Translations under genes and position numbers: made by a program
Shown: in pieces, positions 1-9,305 of the stretch
Layout of the letters: each line of letters starts with the position of its first letter
How positions within the stretch are numbered: the first letter of the stretch is position 1
Notes under the pieces: model-generated
The model's database searches: none
What the model was told of the DNA's origin: nothing
What the model saw: the letters and a program-made list of their open reading frames with translations, nothing else
Assembly: GCA_910586985.1 (NCBI GenBank)
Contig: CAJUKK010000013.1
Span: 1-55,404, forward strand
DNA length: 55,404 nt
DNA from: an uncultured Christensenellaceae bacterium
Lineage (GTDB): Bacteria; Bacillota; Clostridia; Christensenellales; Borkfalkiaceae
Reading direction: 5' to 3'

Positions 1-1542
1 AGTTCGTTACCTTGATTGTCTGCTTACTTCCGTTATACGTCTTTGTTCCGTCCGACGCCGTGATACTCGGCTTTGTCAGCTGTTTCTTTTTCACGACAAT
101 TTCTATTGTCGTCTCTATCTGAGAATTTTCCTCTACTTTCGTATTCCAAATATAGTTTTGCGTTGAGCCGTTTATCGTCCCCTGTTTCGTCTTTATCGTT
201 ATCTTATACTTACCCGCCTCCTTAAATTTTACTTTCGTTGGCGTTGCTGGGGCGGTTGCGGGGACGACCGAGGGATTTACATATCCGTCCGCAGTCGACA
301 ATACGCCCTCGCGTTCGATCTTGGAAACTTCCATCTTGGTCGAATCCCAACCCGTTATCGTTGACAAGTCAAACTCCTGCTCCAATCCCGTGTACGTATA
401 CACCGTACTCGTTGGTATTTGCGGTACGTCGATAAAATATTCTGCGATCATCGACAAGTTTAAGTGAAATGCAGGACGTACACCGTACCACGCATGACAA
501 CCATTTGAACCCGCAATTCCATTTGCATTAATATATCCGTTATCTCTTGAATCACTACTGGGACGTCCCGTTCGAGTCCACGATATTGTCGTATTCGTAC
601 GTTGCGCCACAGTGGTATTCCATCTCCCTCCAGCGACTGCTTCTGACCAAGAAGGAAGCCAAAGTTTATCATTAACCCAATTCGCAGGAAAACCGGTTAC
701 ACCGATCCCGCTGAAAGCTGCATTATAATAACCCGTTTCTGTAAATTGCCAAGCGATATTCTTAGGCGCAACAAGATAATCAGTTAAAGATCCACCTGTT
801 TGAAACATTTCAAATTTATTATAAGTTGAAAAATTAGGAGGATTTCTATGACCAGTGTTGTTATTTACAACCCCTGAAGAAGTAACCGATTGTCCGAAAT
901 TTCCCGCATAATTGCTATCGAGATTAAAAATAGCCTGACGAATATAACTCGAATCATAAGTCGTACAATAAACATTATAAGTATTTCCGTTTTCCGACCA
1001 TGTTCTGACAACATTACTTCCTATAGTTCCATCCGAGAACGAAGATATTTCTTGATCCGATGAAGTGTTTGCATCTTCGCTTGAAGAGAGCCAAAGTGTT
1101 AAAATCGCATTACCGTTATCATCTTTTGAAAGATATACGGGTATCCATTCAAGTTCTGCCACCGAACCTTGTTTCGTGGTATAACTGCCTAATTTAACCG
1201 TCGTATTAGCAAAATCACTCGCCTTCTTTATGCCATCACTTCCATTTTTTATTGCTGATTCCATATCCAAAAAGGTATCGTAATTCACAGCATTCGCCAA
1301 CTTTAACAAATTATTGCGATTCCAACTTCCATCGTTATTATAAAGATTATCGATTACGGTCGTAGGTTCGTTTGACGCATTATACGCCTCAGATTTTACA
1401 TTCCTGTTAAAAGAAAAGAATCCTGCTATGCATAGCAAGACACTCATTACAATCATTAAAATTGCATGGAAAAAACGGGCCTTATTTCCTGTTAATAAGC
1501 ACCCCCCCCCATCGGTTTTCTATTCTTTATCTGCTTTTTCAT
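1..1542 (-). CDS. Secreted surface protein with DUF6273-like and Ig-like regions, 3' end outside window; out of frame in this copy
   Basis: An open frame without stops runs from about 1511 to the window edge (roughly 500 codons). After the frame break it reads a hydrophobic helix (ILMIVMSVLLCIAGFF), as in a signal peptide. Next comes a region with LKLGSY near its start, many Trp residues and a closing GVRPAFHLNL, which resembles DUF6273. An Ig-like, Thr/Lys-rich segment follows (TYTGLEQEF, KTYNGSKQTIKV). The likely start is ATG at 1540-1542: it has AAGGGAG 11 nt upstream, encodes the basic MKKQIKNRKP, and lies below a near-consensus promoter. That frame enters a run of nine G at 1502-1510 and stops soon after; ten G would join it to the long frame. 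The downstream in-frame ATG at 1456 has no ribosome-binding site. I infer a cell-surface protein switched by tract length; the function is unknown. Confidence 0.7.
1502..1510 (-). repeat. G9 homopolymer tract at 5' end of surface-protein gene
   Basis: Nine consecutive C on the plus strand (G on the coding strand) lie 10-11 codons after the best start codon. With nine the two halves of the gene are in different frames; with ten, or any count differing from ten by a multiple of three, they join. Poly-G tracts in this position are the classic substrate of slipped-strand phase variation, but an assembly miscount is also possible. Confidence 0.75.
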
Positions 1543-1582
1543 TTCTTGTCCGTCTCCCTTTCACAGAATTTAGATTATATTT

Positions 1583-1611
1583 ATTATACCACCTTCAATC
1601 TTACCCGTCAA
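1583..1611 (-). promoter_or_regulatory. Sigma-A promoter of surface-protein gene
   Basis: On the minus strand TTGACG (1606-1611) and TATAAT (1583-1588) are 17 bp apart. The -10 box is about 40 nt upstream of the ATG at 1542, leaving room for the AAGGGAG ribosome-binding site. This supports the start codon upstream of the G tract. Confidence 0.75.
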
Positions 1612-1736
1612 TGTTTTTTCTGCAATTCCGCTCTTTTTCGCACCTTTCGTCCCTAAAATAACGGTAAAATTCATCAAGTTGAATATTATTTATATAAATT
1701 TGCAGATAAAAATCGAGCGCACACGTATTTTAAAAA

Positions 1737-3101
1737 CTAAGACAAAAACAGCTTATTTTTATCTGCAATGACTTTTTCCACTTTTTCAAGGTACGTCGGA
1801 ATATCTTTGGGAGACCCCAAACGTTCGATCCGACCTTCGGACAGATAAAGTTTTTTTGTAATAGCATTCGCCCCGACTGCAAGATTATCTGCGCATTCCT
1901 CCATGACGTCGATATTATACACCGACGCATGACCGCTCTTTGTCCAACCGACGTTCTCGTGCGCGCCCGCCATATATTTTTGCCGATACAGATAATAAGG
2001 TTCATAGCCCGCTTGCGTCAAAGCGCGGCGGGAATACGCGATCATTTCTGCGAGCGCGCCGTCAGCAAGTTCGCTCGTCTCCTCTTTGAGTTTGGCACCC
2101 TTTTTCAGACACAACGTGTGTACGGTGATATTTTCGGGCGCGAGCGCAATCGCGCTGTCGACACTATGAAAAAAGCTCTCCGCCGATTCGCCCGTAAGTC
2201 CCGCGATGAGATCGCAATTGATTACAAAACCGTATGGTTTCGTCATTTCAAACGCCTTGTATATCTGCTCCGCGGTATGTTTTCTGCCGATAACCCCGAG
2301 CGTTTCGTCTGAAAAGCTCTGCGCGTTGATGCACAGCCGCGTTACGCCGTATTTTCGGCATAAATCGAGTTTTTCCCGACTGAACGCGTCGGGACGTCCC
2401 GCCTCCACCGTATACTCGCAACCGTTTTGCCGGAGAGGTGCGATCGCCTGCAATACGCATTCCAATTCCTCCGCCTCGAGCGCAAACGGCGTACCACCGC
2501 CGACATATACCGACCGCAAATTTTTTAAAAGCGGTTCCGCCGCCGCAAGCTCTTTTTTCAGCGCGTTCAGATAGTCGGGTATATACTTTCTCGTTGCGCT
2601 GACGGGAGCGGTGATAAACGAACAATACACGCACTTAGAGGGACAAAACGGCAAGGAAACGTATAAATCGACGTTGCCTTCGCGCTTTTCGTAGATATCC
2701 TTCTGCCCTGCGATCACGCGGGAGACAAGTTCCGTATTTTCCTCCGAAACACCGAGCTTTTGAAAAAACGGCTCGAACGCCGCGCCGCTTTCCAGCTGTT
2801 GATAGGCAAGGCGCGTCGGACGAATGCCTGTAAGCGAACCCCACGGGAGCGTCTTTTGAAAACGCCCGGACAACAGGCGGTACAGCGCAAGCTTTGACGC
2901 GCGCTTTATATCGCTCTTTTGTATGCCCGCGGATTCATGTGCGTCTTCATACACGTATTCGCACCCGTCGATGCAAAATGTGTTGCGCAACATATGTCCC
3001 TGCGTAAATGTGTGTTGGATTTCAAGCGTTTCCGCGCCCGAGAACAGCCGTACGACGTCCATCAGCTCCGGCTCTAAATAATTTATGTTTGATTTAAGCA
3101 T
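1737..3101 (-). CDS. hemZ: Coproporphyrinogen dehydrogenase HemZ (radical SAM)
   Basis: The 454-aa protein is of the HemZ type, an oxygen-independent coproporphyrinogen III oxidase relative of Firmicutes. The radical SAM cluster motif is CPSKCVYC (CxxxCxxC) near residue 160, preceded by YVSLPF and followed by a conserved YVGGGTP. An N-terminal extension before the radical SAM barrel, containing GSLTGIRPTRL, separates HemZ from HemN/HemW. The open frame extends to 3221, but that would overlap the upstream hydrolase. ATG at 3099-3101 gives a normal N-terminus and follows a GGGG-containing leader. It is the last gene of the long minus-strand run. No other haem genes are in the window, so the true substrate is uncertain. 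Confidence 0.85.
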   Translation of the reverse strand: MLKSNINYLEPELMDVVRLFSGAETLEIQHTFTQGHMLRNTFCIDGCEYVYEDAHESAGIQKSDIKRASKLALYRLLSGRFQKTLPWGSLTGIRPTRLAYQQLESGAAFEPFFQKLGVSEENTELVSRVIAGQKDIYEKREGNVDLYVSLPFCPSKCVYCSFITAPVSATRKYIPDYLNALKKELAAAEPLLKNLRSVYVGGGTPFALEAEELECVLQAIAPLRQNGCEYTVEAGRPDAFSREKLDLCRKYGVTRLCINAQSFSDETLGVIGRKHTAEQIYKAFEMTKPYGFVINCDLIAGLTGESAESFFHSVDSAIALAPENITVHTLCLKKGAKLKEETSELADGALAEMIAYSRRALTQAGYEPYYLYRQKYMAGAHENVGWTKSGHASVYNIDVMEECADNLAVGANAITKKLYLSEGRIERLGSPKDIPTYLEKVEKVIADKNKLFLS

Positions 3102-3132
3102 TTGTTTCCCCGTCCGGTGACCGTAAGCGCAT

Positions 3133-3741
3133 TTAAAACGGCGTTTTTTTGCCGCGCTCTGCGGAAAGAGTCGTATCCTCGCCGTGCCCAGCCATGATTT
3201 TATAGTCGCCTTCGAGCGCAAACAGCCGTTTTATACTCCGCGCAAGTTGCGCGCCGCTGCCCGTAGGAAGATCGGTTCGCCCCACGTCGCCGCAAAACAG
3301 CGTATCGCCCGTAAAAAGGTGTTCTCCGCACAGATAGCAAGCTCCGCCCGCCGTATGCCCCGACGTCGCCAAAACTTTAAGTTTTATTCCCGAAAGATCA
3401 AGCTCGTCTCCGTCGCGATAGGTAAAATCGATATTAAAGGGCGCGACGTACTCCCCGAATGCCGCCGCCATATTGTTGTTCCCCGTCGCAAGCGGCTTTT
3501 CGATATCGAGACAGCCGATCTTTGCCCCCGCGCGCTGCAACGCCGCGCAACCGCCGATATGGTCGAAGTGACCGTGCGTCAGGATCGCAAACGTCACGTT
3601 AAGTCCGCGCGATTTCGCCTCGTCGAGAATAAGCGGCTGGGCAGGATCGATCGCGACGGCGTTTTTTCCGTCCGCCGTCAGCAGATAACAGTTTGCCGCA
3701 AACCCATGCGGATATATTTTATATATCTGAATATCCATCAT
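3133..3741 (-). CDS. MBL-fold metallohydrolase (glyoxalase II-like)
   Basis: The 202-aa metallo-beta-lactamase-fold hydrolase carries the zinc motif THGHFDHIGG (HxHxDH) near residue 57. Further metal-ligand segments are SGHTAGGACY near residue 130, GDTLF near residue 146, and GHGEDT near the C-terminus. The size and motif order fit the YqgX/YcbL group of small glyoxalase-II-like enzymes that act on thioesters, probably in methylglyoxal detoxification. The exact substrate cannot be read from sequence. It lies between rel and hemZ with short gaps, the usual Firmicute arrangement rel-(dtd)-MBL-hemZ. Two adjacent ATG codons are possible starts; the first is given. Confidence 0.85.
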   Translation of the reverse strand: MMDIQIYKIYPHGFAANCYLLTADGKNAVAIDPAQPLILDEAKSRGLNVTFAILTHGHFDHIGGCAALQRAGAKIGCLDIEKPLATGNNNMAAAFGEYVAPFNIDFTYRDGDELDLSGIKLKVLATSGHTAGGACYLCGEHLFTGDTLFCGDVGRTDLPTGSGAQLARSIKRLFALEGDYKIMAGHGEDTTLSAERGKKTPF

Positions 3742-3776
3742 ACCTAAGTTTAACTTATCTGAACCGAAAAGGCCTT

Positions 3777-5918
3777 TCAGTTTGCCGTACGGCGCACGTC
3801 AATGATCCGCGAACGGGATTTTATTTTTTTGATGAGAACTTCCACGTCCTGCAAACTCGTGAGATTGACGGTAACGTCTACAATCGCCGAATTGTTCTTA
3901 TCATATCTGCCGTTGATCGAGGTGAGTTCAAGTTTCATTTCCGCCACGCATGCGGAAATCGCGCCGATCGCAGCGCCCTGATCCTCCGCAGTGACGACGA
4001 TCGCCGCCTTGAATTTTGCGCCGCCCTCGTCCGAAAGCCACTCCGCAACCTGCAGCCGTTCGGGTTCGGCGCCCTTCAGATTCGGGCAGTCCTTTCTGTG
4101 GACGACAATTCCCCTGCCCCTCGTGACAAACCCGACGATATCGTCTCCGGGGACGGGCGAACAACACCCCGCAAAGGAAACGAGCAATCCCGTCATTCCC
4201 TTTATCGTCACCGCGCCCTTATGCACTTTTCCGCGATAAGGCTGCGGAGCGGTAACGGGAAGATTAAGTTGCGGCATTTCCTTACGGAAAAAGTCTATAA
4301 GCTTGAACAACACCTGATTGATGGTGATCGCGCCGTATCCGACGGAAGAGAACATCTCTTCCTCCGATGCAAACGCAAGTTTTTCGGATATCTTTTTAAA
4401 GCTTTCGTCCGTCAACAGGTCTGAAAGGGAGTATCCCCTGCGCTTTGCCGCCTCCTCCAAGATACTTTTACCAAGGCGGATATTGTCGTCCTTCATGACT
4501 TTTTTATAGAAGGATTTAATCTTTGCCTTAGCGGAAGAGGATTTTATAAATTTAAGCCAATCCCACGACGGTCCTTTGCTGTTCGGCGAAGTAATGATCT
4601 CGACAACGTCGCCGATTTCGAGCCGCGAGTTCAGCGGTACGATTTTTCCGTTGACCTTTGCGCCCGTGCACTTATTGCCCACCTCGGAGTGAATGGCATA
4701 CGCAAAATCAACGGGCGTTGCGTCCTTGGGGAGCGAGATGACTTTGCCGTGCGGCGTGAACACAAGCAGCTCTGTGCTGTAAAGATCGCCCTTTAAGGTG
4801 TCCATAAATTCACGGGAATCCTTTAAGTTCCCCTGCCATTCCATGACCTCGCGCACCCATGCGATACGCTGGTCGAGAGAGCTCTCCTCTTCGCGCTGTT
4901 CTTTATACTTCCAATGCGCCGCGATACCGTACTCTGCCGTGCGGTGCATTTCTTCCGTACGAATCTGTATTTCAAAAGGCTGACCGAAATTGGTTACGAC
5001 CGTCGTATGGAGCGACTGGTACATGTTCGGCTTGGGCGTTGCGATATAGTCTTTAATCCGACCGGGAACAGGTTTCCATTTCTTGTGAATTTTTCCGAAA
5101 ACTTCGTAACATTCATCCACCGTGCCCACAATTACGCGCACCGCCGTTAAATCGTAGATTTGTTCGAGCGTCTTATGTTTCTCTTTCATCTTTTTGTAGA
5201 TGGAATAAAAGTGCTTGGGTCTGCCGAACACTTCGCCGCGAATATTGCATTCTGTGAGAATGCCGTTGATTTCCTCTACGACGAAATCGACAAAATTATT
5301 GCGCTCCTCTAATTTCTGATGGATATTTTCGACGAGAAATTCAAATGCGGCGGGATCAAGATATTTAAGGCACAAATCTTCGAGTTCGCATTTGATCTGC
5401 GAAATACCCAGCCTGCCTGCAATGGGCGCAAAGATATCCAGCGTTTCGCGCGCCATCTTCTGCTGACGCTCTTTTGACAAAAAGTTTAAAGAGCGCATAT
5501 TGTGCAATCTGTCTGCAAGTTTAATGATAATAACACGGATATCCTTCGCCATAGCGACGAATATCTTACGGAAATTTTCCGCCTCTTCCTCTTCCTGCGA
5601 TTTAAAAACGATCTTATCGAGTTTGGTCACGCCCGAAACGAGCGTCAGAACTTCCTCGCCGAATTCTTTACGGATATCCTCCGCGGTATACGGCGTATCT
5701 TCGATCACGTCGTGCAACAGCGCGCCCGCGATCGTAGCGGTGTCGAGTCCAAGTTCAATGAGTATCTCCGCTACGGCGCACGGATGAATAAAATACGGTT
5801 CTCCCGAGGCGCGCTTTTGATTGGCGTGCGCCTTAGCGGCAAAATCGTAGGCGCGCAACAGCATTTCACGTCCGTCGCCCGTATAGTAATCGTAAATTTT
5901 CATCAAAAGAGCGTCCAT
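3777..5918 (-). CDS. rel: Bifunctional (p)ppGpp synthetase/hydrolase Rel
   Basis: The 713-aa RelA/SpoT homolog controls the stringent response by making and degrading (p)ppGpp. The hydrolase HD domain is intact (FIHPCAVAEIL and LLHDVIEDT, residues about 40-70), so it should hydrolyse as well as synthesise. The synthetase region has GRPKHFYSIYKKM and YDLTAVRV (about 230-270). A TGS domain begins near LVFTPHGKVISLPKDATP (about 385-445). A Zn-finger-like segment (GCCSPVPGD) precedes a C-terminal ACT domain (about 640-710). The length is typical for a single long Rel of Gram-positives. ATG at 5918 follows AAGGAGGGATT. It lies 9 nt after recJ and is surely co-transcribed with it. Confidence 0.96.
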   Translation of the reverse strand: MDALLMKIYDYYTGDGREMLLRAYDFAAKAHANQKRASGEPYFIHPCAVAEILIELGLDTATIAGALLHDVIEDTPYTAEDIRKEFGEEVLTLVSGVTKLDKIVFKSQEEEEAENFRKIFVAMAKDIRVIIIKLADRLHNMRSLNFLSKERQQKMARETLDIFAPIAGRLGISQIKCELEDLCLKYLDPAAFEFLVENIHQKLEERNNFVDFVVEEINGILTECNIRGEVFGRPKHFYSIYKKMKEKHKTLEQIYDLTAVRVIVGTVDECYEVFGKIHKKWKPVPGRIKDYIATPKPNMYQSLHTTVVTNFGQPFEIQIRTEEMHRTAEYGIAAHWKYKEQREEESSLDQRIAWVREVMEWQGNLKDSREFMDTLKGDLYSTELLVFTPHGKVISLPKDATPVDFAYAIHSEVGNKCTGAKVNGKIVPLNSRLEIGDVVEIITSPNSKGPSWDWLKFIKSSSAKAKIKSFYKKVMKDDNIRLGKSILEEAAKRRGYSLSDLLTDESFKKISEKLAFASEEEMFSSVGYGAITINQVLFKLIDFFRKEMPQLNLPVTAPQPYRGKVHKGAVTIKGMTGLLVSFAGCCSPVPGDDIVGFVTRGRGIVVHRKDCPNLKGAEPERLQVAEWLSDEGGAKFKAAIVVTAEDQGAAIGAISACVAEMKLELTSINGRYDKNNSAIVDVTVNLTSLQDVEVLIKKIKSRSRIIDVRRTAN

Positions 5919-5927
5919 AATCCCTCC

Positions 5928-8240
5928 TTATTCCGACAGCAGCTTTACAACCGCGCCGTAGATTTCCGAATGATTGAGATCGGTCTTTTTCCCTTTGATC
6001 AACGTAACTTTTCCGTTTTCAAACGCAATGAGTCCTAGCTCTTCGAACACAGTGAGCGCAAAAATAAATTCTTCCTCGTCAAAACCGAGGCAGGAGCAGC
6101 TCTTTGCCGCCTCGTGCGCGCATTCGCCTTCCATCAGCACGAGCCGATCGCGGATTGCCGAAAATACGCCAAGCAACGTCTCCCGCGCCGCGTCTATCCT
6201 TTTAAAACGCCCCGCATCGCGACCGCTACAAACGTACACGTTTGCCCGTCCCGTACGGAAAGCCGTAAGCGGGGGATCAAGATATACGATATCGCGATAG
6301 GCGGAAAGATCTGCGTTGCGATCGGGCAAAAGCAAAAGCGTATTGCGAACGCTTGCCGAAGACGGAAAATACAAGTCCGCCTCCATTCCCGAAAGCGCGG
6401 AAAAACGACTCAGCCCTGCACGATCCCAAGCGACAACGCAAAGTCCGTATGCGCAATCCCTTCGCAATCCGTCTATGAGCGCGTTGATTTCGCTCTCTCC
6501 GAGAAACTTTGCATTCTCTATCGGGATTTCCTTTATCGTACGCAGAAGATGCTCGAACGCCTCTCCCGAGCCGTCCCGACCGCTCTTTCCGTCATATACC
6601 ACGGAGCGGATAAAGCCTTTCAGATACTCCTTTCCCCGAAATTTAGAAAGATTGCATTCGAATACGACCGTCTTTTCAACGTCGCTCCGCAAAAGTTTTA
6701 AGTCGCGCGCGCCGTGGAAATACATGTATTCCGTTTCACCGCCGGAGACGGACACGTGCGGAGAGAGCGGTTTTAACAGATTGGCGTTCGCCTTCGTCAT
6801 GCGGGTAAAAAAGAGAGGACGGCGATTCCCCACGCCGAACGGTTCGAGCATGTTAATTTCGCGCGCAAGTTTTTGCGGAATTTTCTGTTTGATTTCGCCC
6901 GAAACACATACTTTCGGCACAAAATCCTCCTCCGTATAGTTGGCTTTGATATATTCGTTCAAAGCATTTTCGAGCAACGGAAAATTGTCCTCGCTGACGT
7001 TGATCCCCGCCGCCTGAGCGTGTCCGCCAAATTCCTCGATGTACTCCGAGCATGCGCGGAGCGCCTCGAAAATATTCACGCTCTCGATGCTCCGAGCGCT
7101 TCCTTTTAACATATTTCCCCGCCTTACAAACAGCAGAGCGGGACGCGCAAACTCCTCTGCAAGCCGCGCCGCAACGATCCCGACAAAACCCGCGTTCCAA
7201 TTTTCGCCCGCAAGCATCACGACGCTGCCGTACGCGCCCTTTTCGGCAAGCATTGCTTTTGCCTGCGAATATACGTCCTCGCAACATTTTTGACGTTCGA
7301 GATTATAGGAAGTGAGTTTCGCGGCAAGGTCAAAAATTTCCGACTCGTCGTCCGTCGTAAAGAGACGGAGCGCGGCGCGCGCGTCGCCCATTCTGCCCGC
7401 GGCATTGATCCTCGGCGCAACGGTGAATGCAAGCGTCTGCGCCGTAACTTCGCCGTCCGTTTTCTCGAGCAACGCCCGAAAAGCAGGGCGAGGCTTTTTA
7501 TTTATAAGTTTTAACCCTTCGGCAACGATATCGCGGTTTTCACCGAGCAAGGGAACGCTGTCTGCAACCGTGGACAGCGCGCAAAAATCAAGCAGATCGT
7601 TCGCACGGTCTCCTATAATCGCCTGTGCCACCTTTAACGCAACGCCCGCGCCGCAAAGATTGTCATAGGGATAATCGTCCTGAAACTTGGGATTGATACA
7701 CAGGCAGTCGGGTAATTCGTCGGGAAGTTCATGGTGATCGGTAACAATCACGTATGCGCCCTGTTCTTTGATATACTCCACTTCTTTGCGGTTTGATATC
7801 CCGCAATCCACTGTAATCACAAGATCGGGCAAAAACTCATCGAATATCCGATCGATCGACTCCTCGCTCATTCCGTATCCTTCCGTCCGCTCGGGCACAT
7901 ACAGATACGGATCGATCCCGTAAGCGCGGAGCGCGCGGTACATGATCGCGGACGCGCCGATTCCGTCCGCATCATAATCGCCGAATACGGCGACCCGCCA
8001 CTCCTCTTCCTTTGCGCGGATGAGCATATCGACCGCACCGCGCATATCTTTCATCAAAAACGGCGACAAAAACCGATCTTTGGAGGGCGAAAGAAAACTG
8101 CGCATCTTTTCTTCGGTGTCCATTCCGCGCGCGAAAAGAATACCCGCCGTCGTTTCCGTAAGCGAAAGATTTACGGCAAGCCGCTTGATTTCGGCGGATT
8201 GCTCCTCTCCGAATTCATATTCGCGAACAATTTTTTTCAT
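5928..8240 (-). CDS. recJ: Single-stranded-DNA 5'-3' exonuclease RecJ
   Basis: The 770-aa cytoplasmic nuclease degrades 5' single-stranded DNA in recombination and mismatch repair. DHH-phosphoesterase motifs are visible in order: VFGDYDADGIG near residue 85, VITVDCGI, VTDHHELPD, and a DHHA1 segment with FGGHAQAAG near residue 405. Metal-binding Asp and His residues are intact. A long, less conserved C-terminal region (about 550-770) is typical of Firmicute RecJ. ATG at 8240 is preceded by AAGGCGGTG. A GC-rich hairpin (8272-8297) separates it from secF. Order secD-secF-recJ-rel is conserved in Clostridia. Confidence 0.95.
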   Translation of the reverse strand: MKKIVREYEFGEEQSAEIKRLAVNLSLTETTAGILFARGMDTEEKMRSFLSPSKDRFLSPFLMKDMRGAVDMLIRAKEEEWRVAVFGDYDADGIGASAIMYRALRAYGIDPYLYVPERTEGYGMSEESIDRIFDEFLPDLVITVDCGISNRKEVEYIKEQGAYVIVTDHHELPDELPDCLCINPKFQDDYPYDNLCGAGVALKVAQAIIGDRANDLLDFCALSTVADSVPLLGENRDIVAEGLKLINKKPRPAFRALLEKTDGEVTAQTLAFTVAPRINAAGRMGDARAALRLFTTDDESEIFDLAAKLTSYNLERQKCCEDVYSQAKAMLAEKGAYGSVVMLAGENWNAGFVGIVAARLAEEFARPALLFVRRGNMLKGSARSIESVNIFEALRACSEYIEEFGGHAQAAGINVSEDNFPLLENALNEYIKANYTEEDFVPKVCVSGEIKQKIPQKLAREINMLEPFGVGNRRPLFFTRMTKANANLLKPLSPHVSVSGGETEYMYFHGARDLKLLRSDVEKTVVFECNLSKFRGKEYLKGFIRSVVYDGKSGRDGSGEAFEHLLRTIKEIPIENAKFLGESEINALIDGLRRDCAYGLCVVAWDRAGLSRFSALSGMEADLYFPSSASVRNTLLLLPDRNADLSAYRDIVYLDPPLTAFRTGRANVYVCSGRDAGRFKRIDAARETLLGVFSAIRDRLVLMEGECAHEAAKSCSCLGFDEEEFIFALTVFEELGLIAFENGKVTLIKGKKTDLNHSEIYGAVVKLLSE

Positions 8241-8271
8241 TCGGTCACCGCCTTTTTTCGGATTTTAGCAA

Positions 8272-8297
8272 ACAACGGCGGGGATTCCCGCCGTTGT
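8272..8297 (-). terminator. Hairpin between secF and recJ
   Basis: Perfect 11-bp arms (ACAACGGCGGG / CCCGCCGTTGT) surround a 4-nt loop. On the minus strand the hairpin is followed only by TTTG, so it is a weak terminator or an mRNA-processing/stabilising structure that could lower recJ-rel expression relative to secDF. Confidence 0.5.
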
Positions 8298-8312
8298 CGT
8301 ATCGGATTTAAC

Positions 8313-9305
8313 TTAGGCTTCTTCGACTTCTTTTTGCTTTTGAGATCCCGAATAGCGACGTCTGCGCTTTAAAGCCATTTTGTCGAACTTGTTTTTGATG
8401 GGCGCATACAGAACCGGACCGAGACAAAGCGAGGAATATGCCGACACAGCAACAGGAATGAGCAACGGAAGAACAAACAACCTCACGCCGCCGACCGCAA
8501 TTCCGCCGAACAGACCGACGGCTACTGCAAGCGAGATCAAAAGCACAAGCATGATCGGCATCGAACTTTTAAGAGAAACCGTGATTGCCTCTTGCGCAGA
8601 CACGCCGCGGAGCGACGCATCCTTAAATGTTTCGCGCATTTTAACGCTCTGCACAAGCCAGAGTAAAACGCTCAGCAGCGCGCCGATTGCTCCGAAAAGC
8701 ACGGGCGCATACGTATAAACAGGAATGCGCGCAATTGCAAGAACGGCAAGTACAAACGCACTGTCGTGCAATGCGAGGCACGCGCCCGCAAGCGCTCTGC
8801 CTAGTCCGCAACGAACCCCGACGTAAACAAGCGCAACCACCGCGCCAACGCCGATTGCAATCGCGCCGCGCCATACCGTTTCGTGCATAGCCTGCGCTCT
8901 GTATTCGTGTACGTTGACATACATTTCGGCATCGGCATAAATCGAACCGTCTGCGGTTATCGCCTCCGAAACCGCCGCGCGCACCTTCTCTAACGTTTCA
9001 GAGGAAACGGAAGAAACAAACGTATATTCGAGTACGCCGCCGTTAGTCACCTCATACGTGCGCTTTTGCGTATATTTTACATTATTTGCCGTTAACTGAT
9101 CTTCACAGAGTTTTTGTAATTCCGCCTCGGTATCTTCTCCGAGAAGAACCACAGCGTCATAGGAAACTTCGAGCGTTTTATGCTCGATCTTATCCGCCGC
9201 ATAATTGTATCCGAGCAAAATCCCGAGGATCAGACCGGAAATAAGAACGACTGCGGAAACCGCCGCAAACAACGGCCAGAATTTGAAAATACGGGACTTA
9301 TTCAT
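8313..9305 (-). CDS. secF: Protein translocase subunit SecF, divergent
   Basis: The 330-aa membrane protein has an N-terminal helix, a small extracytoplasmic domain, and five C-terminal helices in the SecF pattern. The family signatures ALHD (about residue 160) and SAYSS near the end remain. SecF pairs with SecD to pull exported proteins across the membrane using the proton gradient. Oddly, the usual YSLNDTVVVFDRIRE block of the fourth helix is replaced by a segment reading LLSVLLWLVQSVKMRET, without the Asn-Asp pair. The gene overlaps secD by 8 nt, so the two are translationally coupled. Basic C-terminal tail KRRRRYSGS. Function as SecF rests mostly on position and topology. Confidence 0.8.
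   Translation of the reverse strand: MNKSRIFKFWPLFAAVSAVVLISGLILGILLGYNYAADKIEHKTLEVSYDAVVLLGEDTEAELQKLCEDQLTANNVKYTQKRTYEVTNGGVLEYTFVSSVSSETLEKVRAAVSEAITADGSIYADAEMYVNVHEYRAQAMHETVWRGAIAIGVGAVVALVYVGVRCGLGRALAGACLALHDSAFVLAVLAIARIPVYTYAPVLFGAIGALLSVLLWLVQSVKMRETFKDASLRGVSAQEAITVSLKSSMPIMLVLLISLAVAVGLFGGIAVGGVRLFVLPLLIPVAVSAYSSLCLGPVLYAPIKNKFDKMALKRRRRYSGSQKQKEVEEA

Noticed and set aside
3102..3221. N-terminal extension of HemZ
   Set aside because: It would overlap the upstream MBL gene in another frame and has no homology to HemZ N-termini.
5502..6701. Long plus-strand frames opposite rel and recJ (for example 178 and 195 codons)
   Set aside because: They are antisense shadows of strongly conserved genes, without ribosome-binding sites or recognisable products.
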